From Mugil cephalus (taxonomy: Eukaryota > Chordata > Actinopteri > Mugiliformes > Mugilidae): a stretch of 64,000 bases of DNA. Position 1 is the stretch's first letter. Each line of letters opens with the position of its first letter. The notes under the pieces were generated by a model. That model saw only the letters and a program-made list of their open reading frames with translations. It searched no databases and was not told the DNA's origin. A program made the position numbers and the translations under genes. The DNA lies in contig NC_061781.1 of assembly GCF_022458985.1 (NCBI RefSeq), forward strand, positions 8,707,501 to 8,771,500, written 5' to 3'. Shown in pieces: positions 36,042 to 50,800 of this stretch.

Positions 36042-38459
36042 TCAGTTTGCTTTTGCATCAACATATTTTCAGATCTTTTTTTTTTTTTTGTCAAGTAATT
36101 TCTAGTACACTAGTATAATATCAAGAAGAACAAAAAGTGGTAGAATCCATTTAAATAAGACAAACTTTGCTGCCATCATTGAGAAAACCAAAATAAATGC
36201 CATTTTCAGCATACTACAGTGTGAAGAACTACTACATAGTTCCAGTGATTGAGACAGAGCCAGGATACCAGATACAGTACCAGCAGTAACAGGTACAACA
36301 TATACAGAGAAAATACAGTATCAGTTTTAGTTATATATTTTTTTTTGTTGTTTATTTTGATTCACCTTTCACCCAAGATTGAACTGTACAGTTAATATAA
36401 AAACTGAAAACATACAAACCAAAAACATACTAACAAAACACCCTGTCAGCAGAAGTCAGATTTTTTTTTTTAATATTATTTTGATTTTTGTTTTTTGCTT
36501 TTTTGATTGTTTTCTCTGCCACTGAAAGAACTGCACTTAACACAAATCTCATTGACGGTACAGGGATAGGAGAGAAATGTAATATTGTTATTTTTTTGTT
36601 GACATGTTTAAGACACCCATTTGAATCAGATCGTGTGTAATTCCTGAAATCCACGTCTTTCCAGGCGAAGCATGTTAAAAGAAATGTGTATGAAGGCCAT
36701 TTTAGCCCGAGCAATATCTCAGGCAGACATGTTTAACAATGCGGATGCACTTCTGTCCGTTTAGTTTTTAGCCTTCGAGTGTCACTGTGCATATTTTGCG
36801 TTGGAGTGATGTCAACACGGTCAAGGCGCATTACTTCATACGTGGTCTAATGTGTGAGAGATGGACACCGATAATCCTCTGATTGATTTTTCAGATCAGT
36901 TCAAAGTACAGACAAATACACAAGTACAAAATATCCTCCTCACTTAATGCTGTTTGCTTGTGTCGTGTGGCTACACACTGACAGACAACACGATCACAAT
37001 ATGATACACGACCATGTATCATGAAACATTTTGTTGTTTTTAAAATACAAGAGGCCTCAGTTAAGAGGCCATAACCATCAAATATAGGACTGCGACACAA
37101 GGATATCATAGTCATCAAGAACGATATTGAAAAAGAAAAAACCTTCGGTTGAAATCGTTGCAAATGTTTTACACATGTACAGTTTCTTCACTGACTCAAC
37201 ATCTGAACATCACTAAAAAAAAAAAAATATATAAAATAAAATACTGTTACTTCTCCTGAACCTTTTACCGATTAACATCTCCCGAGGGAGAGCGCCGAGA
37301 TTAAACATGTGATTCTAACTCCTTTCGGGTTCGCGTCACAAAGACAATCGCTACGAGTACCGTCTGCGAACAGAGGACTCCTCCAGTTTAAAGATTCACG
37401 AAGCACGGGACTGAGGCGGAGAGAGATGCGAGGGTATCATTCACGTTTGATTGCTTAAGCAGAGAAAGAGTCTCGCTCTCACTCCCGCACACACAGACAA
37501 TCTACTGGCTCACTAAAACTTGTATGTCTGACAAAGGCAGCTGAAGACTCCGACGTTGATCCAGTGAAAACAAATATAAAGCACACCCTCGGATGTTTGT
37601 TTTATGGTAAAGAAACTTCGATAAATGCCCTCTAATGGCCAAGCATCATCTGCTCCTATCAGCAGGAATCCTGCGATGTCTACCACTGATTGGCTCTTGG
37701 TTAGTTTGCAGTGAGTGGTGATATTCATCCGTCTTGGATTTATGGCACATGAATAGGTTTATTATATAAACACACTGTTCAGAATACACTTCTATCTCTC
37801 CATCCCTCTGCATATGCCTCACACCAATCTCTCCAGTCTCTGTTTTCATACAACTGTAGTTCAGGGAATGGGATGTTCCCTCGTTGTCATTTAATGCTTT
37901 TACAAGCAGCAGCAGCAGCAGCTGAAAAGTGAAAATAGATCAGTGTGATAAGACTGTGCAGAGTTAAGTGTTAATACTACTCATTTATATTTGCACTGTG
38001 CAGCCCAGAGTAATTGAGAACAAAGTTTAGCATTATTCTAAGTGTGTGTAAGATAAAGTTAACTATGTGCATTTATATTGTGTCAAGTAATAGTTGCTGA
38101 GACTAAGAAAAAAACAACCTAAAAAGGAAGAATTAAAAAAAAAAAAAAAAAGGGAAAGTAACACAAGTTTTGGCTTAATAGCAATGCAGGTATACATTTC
38201 CCTTTTTATATATAGATTTTTTTTTGTCAATATCTCAAAAAATATAAAGTTTTTCATAGTTCCCGACGTTGGCTTACATCATAAATAAAACTTTTTTTTT
38301 GTAATTTTTGAATCTCCTGTTAAAGTAGCATGCTGCTTTTTAATATGGCAGTTGTATATTTTTAATAGTCATCCATTGTTGTTTCATGCATTTCTTGTTG
38401 GTTTCTTAACGTTTGAGTATCTACACAGTAAGGTCCAGAAAACCCAACAACACAAGCTC

Positions 38460-38516
38460 CCACACACGCAAACACACACACACACACACACACGCAGACA
38501 CACACACAGACACATC
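38460..38516. repeat. (CA)n microsatellite, interrupted
   Basis: CA repeats with CGCA/CAGA interruptions, within the presumed stxbp5l 3' UTR. Confidence 0.92.
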
Positions 38517-38761
38517 ACCAGTTCCATCTTCAGACCTTCCAATGCCGCCATCCCCTCTCTGTCCTTAACACTGCACGTCAAGGAACTAGCCCGTCCTCGT
38601 TATTCACCAATGTGACAGTGCTGTACATGTAGCCAGTCCAGAAGCTGTAAAAACAAAGTCACTCTCGTGTCCATCTGTTAATTGCTTTCATTTTGAAAGT
38701 GAAAGTCCTGTCGCGGCACAAAGCTCCGGCCGTGGGCGGCCTCAGCCTTTTTCTTCTGCTA

Positions 38762-38803
38762 TTAGAACTGGTACCACTTCTTGTCCTTGCACTTCAGCAT
38801 CAG
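38762..38803 (-). CDS. stxbp5l: stxbp5l terminal exon (LMLKCKDKKWYQF, stop)
   Basis: 42 nt, TTCACAG acceptor, stop TAA at 38764-38762. The final KDKKWYQF is invariant across tomosyns. Confidence 0.93.
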   Translation of the reverse strand: MMLKCKDKKWYQF

Positions 38804-41800
38804 CTGTGAAAAAAAGTCAGATACTGTTGAGATACTTGAGAGACATAAAGGATTATTACAGCTGTGTCAAATGCTAGACAGAATATGTCGGGAATAACAC
38901 TTTGAAAAACTACTGTATGCAATAGTCATGGAGAGTAAGTAGCATAAATGGTTCCAAAAAAAAGCATATTTTGATAAAATTTCACTAATAATAACTCACA
39001 ACACAAGAAATGTTAACAAACTGATAAATTGTATAATTTTTTCTAAGGAAACATGGCTGCATCGATCAGTTTACATTAGTGGCATTATTCTGTGTTTTCA
39101 AAGCAAACATGAACAAAAAAAACAGATCTTGGCAGAGAGATTAAATTTAAAAAGTATTTCCATAACCATTTGTGAACCTTAAGTGAATTTGCTCATCTCA
39201 AACCAACCAAAAAAAACCTGCGGTCTTGTTTTCACCTCATGAGCGTGTTTGGAGAAGGTTTCTGCACTGGTCATCATCAGGGCGGTCCGTTCCTCCAGCT
39301 CTCCCAGCCTTTGGCCTCTCTCGTCCAGGGCGATGCGGGCCCGTGCCAGGTCACCCACCACCCCGCTGGCTGCCACCTTCATGCCCTCCATCCCTCCCTG
39401 ACCGGGGATGTGCTGCGCCAGACTCCGAGAAGCCTTCCCAGCTGCCGCCTCGCCAACTGTCAACAACACATCGGACGAAAATGAAAGAGAACCAGACATA
39501 CAGAAATGAAACTACGTTTTAATCTTTTATAAGGTAGACTTTTGAAGACACAAAACATTTATGTCTTCTACATAGTGACTATTAATATCACGTCCCCCAC
39601 TTCAGGCAGGTTAGCACATGTTGGAGAGAAACACTAATATTTAAAAGGAGAAAGAGAACGCACAGAGCTCTTCTCGGTCGAACGTTTGGGCATTTCCTCC
39701 GAAGAAGCCCTTTAAAAATCCTCTGTTCTGGGCCTCTGGTGTTTCTATTGGTGTAAACAGCTCTCCCAGCATTTCCTGCAGGGACGGAAAATGAAAGAAA
39801 ATGTCTTAACAATTGCACAGGAGATGTAATGCCAAAACGATTGTATCACTGAGACAAGGTGTATGATATCATTTGTCAGTTTACTTGTCCGCACCCACTA
39901 TTTTTCCTCCAAGACTGAGAACCAAAAAACTACTAAGAATACAATGCTGCCAGTAGATGGCACTGTGGCAGCATTATGTTCCAGGCTTCACGTTTGTTTT
40001 CAGGACATGAATATGACTGTGTGTTACATGCACAGGCAGCCACACTGTAACTCCGCATCCGTATTCAACGCAGCAGAGTCCATACAACATGTGACAAGTG
40101 TGACATTTCTCTTCACTGTTTCCTTTCAGCTCCTTTCAATAATGTCTGCTGCTTATTTACCGCTCCGATACGTCTCTGAACCAAAGCGTGAGATTGAGGG
40201 GCGAGAGTTAAAATTACCAGTCAACAAATTTTCTTTCTTTCTTCCACATGCATACACATAAATGCAAATCTGGAAATGACTTTATCTTTACATGAGCATC
40301 ACAGAGTCAAGCTGCAGTGCTGACCTGCAGGTTGTCGCACATCTCTTGGCTGTACGTGATTCTCTGGATCTCTGTGGGGGAGCTGAGGTATAGAGCCTGC
40401 CCCCCATTGGTGAAGCAAAAGGTTCTCGCAATGCGCATGTCTGTCAGAGGCAGGTAATTGACATCCATCAGTGGTCTTAAACTGGGCAGACTGTGAGCGG
40501 AGCGAGAAGAATGAAGGACAAGTCAGACAACAGGAACATTAGTATAGCATCACCTGCAAAATAAAGCACATGCTCATTCAAACTCTTAACTATAGCTATT
40601 TAATACTGACCCTATTTAAGCTATAAATAAAACATCATTCAGATCATATGACATCAAACTGTATTCCCGAAAGTATATTTAAAACCACATGACAGAACAA
40701 ATTAGCATCCAACCAAAGAGAAAGGTGTTGTCTCCTCACACACACACACAGATTTCTTTGTCCTGCTTTATTCAGAGGTGTATTTGAAAAATAAAAATGA
40801 GCTAGTCATAGTGTGGTTAAATCAAATACTCTGAATGGGAAACACTTCATTTTATGCATCGGGCTCTAAAGGCAAAGGGTCAACACGTGCACTCAACCAT
40901 GTCTACATAATTGCCCATGCTCGGATCTCAATTATTATACAATTCATTTTGCGGCTCTAGTCCAAAGCTCCCACACAAGAAAATACTGACATATAACTAT
41001 GAATTGAACTAAGTTTACATCACAGGATGTGCCTGTGGTCATACCTGAGCGTCATGACATGTCCATTAGCACAGAAGCAGGCCAGGCACACGCTGTTGCT
41101 CACAGACACCACATCGGCTCGCAGCACAAAGGACGACTCTGTGATGTTGTGGACGTAGAGGCAGGACTGCGAGGGCATCAGGAATATTTTGGCCTGCCTC
41201 TCAGAGCACACCACGGCCAAGTGTCCCTCTCCGTAGGCGTCCTGGGACGACGACGGGGAAAAGTGGACCAGCTTCCGCCTCCGCGGTCGGTCGGGGTCCT
41301 CGGGGGCGTTGGGGTCCTTCCAGACCTCATAGGGGCTCTGAATGATGCCTCCCATGCAGTCCAAGAAACCAAAGCGCAGCACAGAGCCCTTCAGCATTTG
41401 GACAGCTCCTAGGAGTTTTGGAAGTGTCAAGAGGGAAACAGGGATGGCTCGTTGTGCAAGAATAAAATCTTCAAAGCGCATTACATAAGCCAAGAAGGTG
41501 CTGCATGTAAAACATTTCTGCATTAACTGGGATAAAAAGTCACACATTTTAATATGTATAGTTAACTAGTGTTTGCTGCTACTGACATAAAGCCAGGAGT
41601 ACACTGACCTTTTTTCAGAGTTCACATACTGCATTAAAAACCATCTATTGGAAAACCACGGGTGCACTTTACAAACACACAGGTAGACTTCAACAATGCT
41701 TTCCATTATTTTCCTTGGACCCGACTCTGTGACCTTCCAGTAATAAGCTTGCATCTTGTAGGTTTAGTCTAAAGAGAACAAGTGCTGTTTTTGATGTTTT

Positions 41801-44800
41801 CACTTTGAGTAGGAGACCTTTTCCCCACACAGCAACATTTCTGGATGAGTAACACATGTTTGAACGGTACAGTTCTGTTTGGTCACACCACAAAGCCGTT
41901 CCTTAGTAAAGTAGGAAGTCACTTTATGCACGACAAATACCCATCAATGTTCTCCACGTCAACAAATGTTATCTAATTGAGTTTAATAAGGTCTTAGAAG
42001 CCCTTTAAGTACGAGTAAGAGCAAATGCCGTTTTCACAGATTAACACAGTGCACTTAATTCCTTAGGAAATTACCTGCTCTTATTATAAAAGCTTTGTGC
42101 TACATGAACGTGGCATTTTCTCTTATGGCTGATTAGACCTTTTGTCTCAATCTGACACTATTAACGTTAACCACTCATATCCCAGGTTTCCAAAGTTAGT
42201 TATTTAAAAATACTTTTAACAACAAATGCATTATTATTATGTGATAATATTTTTAATTGGAGCAGTTTGCTATAGCACTGCTTGAGTGGGGGTGAATTAG
42301 CTAATTACACAACAAGAAGGGTTTGGTTTAAAACCAGCTGCTGGGGCCTTAGTTAGTTTGCATGTTCTACCTGGTTGTCTCTGGCTTCATTCCACACGTT
42401 AGGTTACTGGTGATTCATAATTTGTTGCTAGCCTTATGGGTGTACCCTGCCCCTTGCCCAGGGGCAGCTGCCCCATGACCCTCTATCAGAGAAGCTGTAG
42501 TAGATGATGGATGGACTATTTTATTTCTTGGAAGCAAGCCTGGCTTGTTTGCCCAAATGAATCCTAAACCAAACTATCTGACCTAATTCTGAGATAAAAC
42601 ATATGTATGATGTTGATTTTTCGTAACTGATGACACTGCAATATATATATATATATATATATATATGTCAATAAACGCATTAGATCACAAAAAAAGTAAA
42701 ATCGTCTATATATAATTAGGAGCCTATGTTAGTGAAAGAGAGAAGAAGTCTGATAAGATGGTTGTAGGAGCCAGAAATAGAGCAGACCTGTCTGTGCTTG
42801 TCTGGCCACTGAGAGACATGAACGAGGAAATTCATTTTGGACCAATTACAGTTGATGCAGACTGAGTTGCTGCGATGTGTGGTTCCATTTCTGTGCAGGT
42901 GCATGTCAGGTTACAGCGTAAGGTAAGGACATGCGTTCTCAATGTGGCATTAGTCTCTATCGACAATGTTAAATAAAATTCCTCTTACATGGCATACCAA
43001 AAGGTGAGATGTATTACACTTGTGAAATTTATCAACGTTTTGAATTGCGCCAGGAATTTATCAGAGGCTTCCTTACCAATTCGTTTCCATTGAGTTAATG
43101 CAAGTTTAAATGTCAGACTGTTGAACAACCGTGAAATTGAGAACATGCAGCGTGGTCCATTTATTACATTTTCATCAAGCACATTCAAGATATACATAAC
43201 ACTTTGTCTGATGGACCATTAAAGCTTTTATCGCTTCGTCCAAGCCACAGGTGATATAATAATCAATAAAAGGGGCACAGTCTGAGCTGAAAATGCTTGC
43301 TATTAGTAGTGAGTGAATAATTTGAAAATTTGAAGCTTCAAACAGGGAAAAATACACTTTGTGGATCTAATGCCTTCTCTCAACTTTTGATGTATCGTCT
43401 TATTTTTGACGAGGCTAGAAGCTCTTCTAATCTCTTTTGTTTGTTTTGTTTTTTGTTCCTTGGAGGTGTCTCGTACTTGCCTGTAATGCTGCTCACTTGT
43501 GCTTTAAATGATCCTCCAGGAACAAATACGTTTTCTGAATCTGAGTCTTTTGAATGGATGTAAAGTGGGTTTTCCTCTCGAATAATATCCGTCACAACTT
43601 TGTGACAAGATTGTTACTGTTTAGGGGATTTGTATCTCACCAAAATACTGCTAACATATGACAACATCATGACGGTACGGCCACTACCAAGTTACTCTGT
43701 GTAAATAAGCAGCTGTGCCACATTACGTGTACATATCGGAAGTTTCTGCAGGACATCGTTATGACCCCTTCATGGTAAAAGTCCTAGTGGTACTCACCGC
43801 TAGGGCCGATGGTGACCGGTTCCTCCATCCTCTCCTCCTGGTCGGTGGGAATGGACATCGGGATGAGCAAGGCCACGCCTAAGCTAGTGCCCACCCACAG
43901 ACACGGGGTGGGCAGGGCGTCACTCTTGCGCCCATAGGACTCTCCAAACTGCAGCGTGGTGATGGCCTCTTTGGTGTCCCGGTCAATGCTGGACACGCTG
44001 GAGCTGCGCGAGCGGCTGAAGGAGTTTTCACGACTCTCTACAGCAGCGGCCGCCAAACACAGAGGCGCGGCACAGGCAGGGATGATGCAAGATGAGTCAC
44101 AAGCGAATGAGATGACAAATGAAGGGAGAGTGAGAAGGAAAAGGGAGACGGAATTGGAGAACAAAATTTTATGGAAAGAGTGGCAGGGGAGTGCAGCGAC
44201 ACGGCGAAAAAAGGAGACAGAAAAAAAAACATACAGTGAGAGGCAGTGAATAGGAGCGTAGAAGACAAGATATTCTAAAAGTCAAACGTGGTTTAACTGC
44301 AGACTGTATGTGATGTCAAACACAGGAACAAAAAGGCCACTGAATTGATGTGATAGTCTGAGAAGCAAAATGATCAAACATTATGGAGCTGGAAAGAAAA
44401 CATATTTTCACTCCACACACGTACACACTCCTACGTCTTTCCTCCATTACAAGATTCTACCTAGTGGTCTGGTGGCAGTCGCTACCAGGCACGCACACAC
44501 ACTCGCACACTGGCAGCTGCACCGAATTCAAAAACTTCTCTCAGTCTGTTTGAGTGCTGCACATTCAGGTCCTCCGTTGTGTACTTAAAGCCTCCATCAT
44601 GAAAGTATTTCCGTATTGCTGCATTTCTGAATTATTCAGAGCCAGAAAATGTGCAGTACTGCATTGGCAGCCTGATGTTACACTGAGTGGAGACTTTATG
44701 TAACAGCGACTGCAGATGGCTGCGAAGCCCGTAGTACACAAACACAGATAAGATGAATTAAATCTTGACAGATACACAACGGATGCATTCTCGGCAGCAC

Positions 44801-47800
44801 TTTAAAGGCATTTTGAGAACCGAATCTACCGAGCAGTCCTGTTCTACCGGTTCGTTTGGTCGTTATGAAAACCTAACCAGAGAAATTAACACAGGCTAAT
44901 ATACACAGATTAAATCTGCTGATTTGTTCGTCTGTAATATTATTCCTTTTTTTTTTTTTTTTTTTACCTGTAGTCTCCCTGTTCAGGAAAATTAAAAATA
45001 TGTGTGCACAAGTTCAAATAAATAAATAAATGAAACAAAACATCCACTATTTATGAGCTCTTGCAGGTTAAACAGTGCACCTGGAAAACATTCACGATTG
45101 CTATAAAGATCAATTCCTACACTTCCCAGGGCAGGAGCAGGCACTTCAAGATGACAGAGGGCCACAGGACGAACTGACATTCTGACGGACGGACGAACGT
45201 AAATTAGCCAGCAGGACAGCAGTTTATGGGTTTGTGGCCGAAGCCCCCTTACCTCTCTCACTCCAGCAGTAGGAGGCGGCGCTGTGGTGCTCGTCGTGGG
45301 AGTACATAGTGACTCCGTGCAACTGCTGAAGCATTGCCCTCCTGGACGCATGCCCTACTCATCCCCCACGACATGAACCCCGTTGAACAAAAACACAACC
45401 CCGACCACGTCCCGAAGGAACAAATACACACACACACGTACACAAGCGTAGCCATACCGAGCCAAGGAACAGACGAGACGGACAGATGAACAGCGGTACC
45501 AGAGAATGACAGAGAGGGAAAGAGAGAAAGATGCAACTGAGCGTGGGACAGATTGCTTCAAATTTGTACAAAGGCAGAGAGAGCAGGACTGAAAAAGAGG
45601 CAGCTCGGAAACGATTCTGGTGGCCACACAACCTTTACTCGCATATCCATGTTCTGTCTGAACCTTTTTCCAGCACCATCTGCTATAATAAACTCTGCTG
45701 GCAAGAGTGGCAGGTTTCTACACTTCAGCTGTTTCTCTGAGCAACTCTGATATGACATTCCTACATGCAGCCCCGTGTGGTCAATAAAGAGCTACTGTGC
45801 AGCCACAAGCGCAAAAACCTGTGAAGTGGATACGAAGTTGTAAAAGAAAAAAAAAAGCAGGCACAGGGAAATACAAATCAGTTCAAAAACCTAACACAAA
45901 CACCTAGAACTTGAGAAATGAAAGAAATGCTGTTTTTCTTTTGTCTGTTTACTAAGGCACCAGAGCAGTTTGAATGCATTTCTGTATTTTTAGTCAAAAT
46001 TCTGATATCTTGTTGACAATGCTGTGCAATGCTGCTGGCAACCACAGTGACAAAATAGCCTTCTGCTGTGAGCCCGGGCAGCTGCAGCTCGGGCTTTGCC
46101 GCGTGTCGCCGGGGTGTGTTTACGCTGTGTGACAGAGCCTGTGGGGCGCTGCCTAATGAAAGTCACACGCAGTGGTGCTCTGACAGGACACAGGGACCCC
46201 CGGGGACCTCTTACAGGGAGCTAGAGGCGGGCGAGGCAGTGTCAGGCAGGTGATAAGGAGAGGCAGACAGTCTGAAGTGGTGAGACAGACATAGGTGCCA
46301 GGTTCATACGGCGGTACGTGCACATACACTCACACACATTCTAGAGACGAGGACAGACGTCTGGAGTTGAACTCCTATTTTCATTTCTGACTGAGGACAT
46401 GGCTTTGTTGTATGCTTTGAAGTGGTATGGATTAGGACAGATGTAACTCAAAGATTCAATTGTTCATTGAACTCGCACTTCAGGAATATTAAGACATTAT
46501 AACAGTCATGATGAGTTACTTATTGCACAGCTCCAACAAGAACTTGTTAAATCAAAAAGCCATGTAACAGCAGGTCTACTCATTCTGATATATTTTTTTT
46601 TTAATCTTGCCTTAAAACATGGACGTAGGTGTGTGACTTGAGTGTCTTTTGAAAGAGTTAGGCCAGAAAGTGACTGAGTCACCTCAGCTCTGTGGTCCAA
46701 TCAAATGTATTTTTGTGTCTTTTTTACTTCTGTGTTACTATTATAATGTGTATGGGTATAACTAGGGTTATATTCTTACCTCAATGCTTATAAACAAATC
46801 AAACTCATAACAACAGGTACTCTCTATTTTATACATTTTCATGTTCTTATAAAACTACAGCCAATTCTGCCACCATGTCCACACGCAACTGTCTTGTTAT
46901 TCCATAGTTGTGCAGCCTGACTGATATGGAAGGTATAGAAATGTCTACTGTACATGGAGTCTGGCCTCCCCTGCCATTTCCCTCCTTTGTCTGGCTGCCT
47001 GGCATGCAGGCCTCATTAACATCGGCCTCGGTTCTCGCACCGCTTGTTGACCTTTAATTATTCCAGTGATCCTGCTGGCTCTTCACTGTGGTAACCCAGT
47101 GAAACTGGTAAACAACAGTGCCAAAGGTAGGTAGCAGATAGAGAGTATGCAAAGGTCTGCTGAGAAAACTGACTATTCACATTGAATAAACACGTTTTTA
47201 TGCCCCTGCAGGCTTCGGCTATTCCTCCATCAGAATGAATGTACCCCAGGTAAAACATTATCTAGCGCTCAAATCCACAGCAACTAAACCGTTTTGTATT
47301 TCATATATGACAATGAGCAGTTCTTAATTGATCTAAATTTGTCAAATAAATCTCTCTCTTGCTCTGCTTTGCAGGTGTGACTAGTTACACTATTCATTAA
47401 ACCACACACAACGTGGTAGTGTCAGAGGAGGGTGCTCAGAAAACTGCAAGCTGCCTCAGATCATACAATCATCATCATGGTGCTCAAAGTTGACATTTAG
47501 ACATTTCAGAGGGTGGCACAAGAAGCTGATGGTGTATGCAGATTGGAAAAGATTTCACTCATTGATGTCTGAATAATTACGCCAAGAGAAGCTTTGACAC
47601 TGATTAGTTCAAAACACAAGGAGATCAAACAAAATAAAATTGAAATACTGACCCATGAAACAATAAATTGTAGATTAAATGCAATGGCATATATACAGGC
47701 TTCACAAATAAATCAATTAATAATGCATGTAATGCAGGTCATTTCACAGGAATGCACCTGCAGCAAAAGACAAATTATGATGACCACCATGGACTGAGGA

Positions 47801-50800
47801 GTACTGGCCTGTCTTGGAGGACTCGGTGGACCTAAGTTAAACAATGTGATCCAGCTAGACAATTCTTTTGTTGTTGAATTACTTTAAATTGGTAACTGGT
47901 GTTAACTTTAAGTTTAGTAAACATGTAAAATCTCTAAGTCGTCAACGGAACCTGGGAGACGTGAACGTTCTGAACGTTCAGATGCCGAACTTCTGAAGCG
48001 ACAAAGTTTTACGTGGAAGTTCTCAAGATGTCCGTCAAACAGTTTTCCTACAGATATTTTCAGAGGTCACATTAGCACTAAATCAGCTGTGGAATAGAGC
48101 GATTATCTCCGTCGCCTCCATCGTTCTGGCTGATAATGCACTTGTTGCCCAAGCAGTGGCTTAATAAAACATCCAGCTTATGGTAATGAAAAACAGCTTC
48201 CCTCTTGGATCCAGGTCACTGTTGTATAATGAGGTTGTTGAAAATGGCAGCGTGCATCTAATTGCAAGACTGATGCAAAATGGTCAGCCATGACTCAATA
48301 AACAACACTGCATTTATCTTTTTTTTTTATTTGAACCACATTTAGTAACGTCTTTGTAACTTTATAGCACAGCAGCTGTTCCCTTTTGTTTGATGTCCTT
48401 GCAGGGCGGCTTCACTAACTGTGACATTTTGGGAACTGTCACGATGTCGAGTCTCCTATGGAGAGATTAGCACGTCGTGACCTGACTGAGAGTTCGTGTT
48501 TATCTCAAATGCAGAGCACGGGTCCGCCACTAGTGACAGGTCTGCCCACCCAGAGCTTTCCACAAGTGTTAAAGTTGCACGAGGTTTATGTGATGACCGC
48601 TACGGTTCTGACTGACTTAGGCTCTAATTGCGTGGCAACCTGCTCCAGTCTGCTCACCACATTAAACTAGAGCACTGCAGTGTTAAACAGCTCCTCTGCC
48701 TCCAGGCCCAATCATCTATCAGTCACTTTTTATGGATCACCCACTTAAATCTTGTCCCTAAACCTGCAGTTTCTTTAGCCAGCGTCTGCCGCCCTCTCTT
48801 TTACTGTGGCTTTTCCCACCGACGAAAACATCTAGTTTTGAGTGAAGGGGAGATAAATGAAATGCTCAACACGACAGGCCAATGTCAGGAGTCCTGTTAA
48901 GATGAAAAATTGCGCCTCTTATTTTTGTCGGAGTAGGAGGATGTTGTTTATTCAAAGTCAATAGATGTCCTGCACTGGTGTCTTGATGTCTGTTGCCTGG
49001 CAATGACAGACTAAGTGCAAGGATTCATGCATATTGTGTAATTAAATGGTCCATCCTGACGAGGCCATTTTTCTGTGTCATTTCCAGGGTCAATATTTCA
49101 AAATTGCACTGCTGGGCGTGTCATTATAAGGCCTCACTCGACAGCACATTTGTCTTCCTGCGTTTTGGCTTTTGTCTGGGCGTCACTTATGTAAGAGCAG
49201 AGTAAAAAAAAATAAAATGCACCCAATACCAAGGCTAAAACATTACCCAGCTCTCCTTTAAAATAGAAATCAAATCTCCAGGGAACGTGGAAAATGTTGA
49301 AGATATCTCTTAAATCAGATTAACACGTGATTATCATTATTTTTGCACACACATGAAAAAACAGGTTGACACACCCACAGATTCCCTTTCTTTACACAAA
49401 AACACACATGTATACACACACATTTCCACACTGACTATGGGAACATGAAGCCTCTGTTGGGGTTTTCAATGGTGGAAGAGGAGTGTGAATTAAAGCGTAT
49501 ATGGATGGAAGAAAAATAAAACGTCAGATTTGTCAACGAAAATGTCAGAATGCCAGAGTGCAAGCTGAGCAGTTGTCCCATATTATTCTTCTCTTTTATG
49601 TGCGTGCATACTGAAAAGGGCATTTTGAAATAAAAAAAATAATGTTCATAACGATGACTGTATAATTTCAGTGTGGAGACACTGTATAGACAACGTAAAC
49701 CAAATAAAACTCTGAAATGCTTTCATAGGCTCAGGTTTGTCTGGATTAGGAGAAAGAAGAGAAGTGTGGCCACACTATTTCGTAACCTAATTTTAAAAAA
49801 ACGAATCCAGAATCTATTTATGTAAGATAATAAATGGGCAGAATAAAATCAATAACTTCTAACACTACTTGATGGAATAATGCTGTCAGATCCATTGTAA
49901 ATGCATCAATACTGTTACAGATCAAATAAATATGAGTCGAAAACAAAAGAAAGAGATAAGTAAAAATCATTTGTTTAGTCAAGTTATTGATGTTCAGGCC
50001 TGGGACATGGTCGACACAAGCAACATTATTAAAAGGACACGATGCACGGGCTGTTTCTTGCATTCAAAAGAAGCAGAACCTGAGGTCCAAATGTTGTAAA
50101 GGTGATGCTAATGCAAGCTGCAGAAATGTTTAGGCAGCTAGAAAATGTCACAATTGAAAAATGAGTAATTACAAGTGGAAAAGGATGTACATCTTAATAC
50201 GGACTGTCACCGTCTGATGGCCGATTCCCAGGTAACTCAGTGTGCCACTCTGTCTTCTAAAAATGCAATTTGGATTTGCCTGCTTTGAAATAACTGTTTA
50301 CAATTGAAACAAATAACATTTGCTATCCCCCTTGATAAGTGTTACAGTTGTTACTGTTTTGTTGTTACCTCCTCGAATAGTACATATGCAGTTACAATAA
50401 AAATAATGGCATCTTTACCCCTCAAATTCATTGTCACATCAGATATCTACTTAGGCCGATGTTAGTTTCATCATTTAGTAATGGACAGTCTTTGGCTGAC
50501 TTTTAGTCAGAGGTGGTTTATCCAATCCGTCGGATTGTGAATCATGATGAATGACAATATGCTAATTTCAGGAAATGACTCTGAGACCCTGTGTATGCTT
50601 AGCCATTTTCCACTGCAGGTCTAGCAACGCAGGTCTGTAATAGTTACTGTGACACACTAACTGTTGCAGAAGACAAACACACAGTTCAGGCTGTTCCTTA
50701 TACTTACATATTTATGTTTTACATTAAGAAAGGTAATGAAGGTGCTGCCTCTGATCTGCTCTTACTACAGAAATAACCCCTGATCTACTGATTGAACTTG

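Larger units (their letters stand above)
34441..38761 (-). other. spacer between poglut2 promoter and stxbp5l stop, including the stxbp5l 3' UTR
   Basis: AT-rich with no coding homology. The right part (from about 36 kb) is probably stxbp5l 3' UTR. A short dispersed-repeat end (GTTTTAATGTTATGGCTGATC-like) is at 35783-35822, a poly(T) at about 36079, and (CA)n at 38460-38516. Confidence 0.6.
41409..43797 (-). other. stxbp5l: stxbp5l intron
   Basis: 2.4 kb. Contains an L2-like fragment (42340-42517) and an (AT)n run; no further exon seen. Confidence 0.85.

Noticed and set aside
45253..45341. Possible extra stxbp5l exon with a good GAG|GTAAGG donor (reading ...HHSAASYCWSER)
   Set aside because: Neighbouring exons need a start with two bases of a split codon. 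None of the nearby AG acceptors (starts at 45341, 45325, 45322) gives that phase, and the sequence matches no tomosyn block I know.
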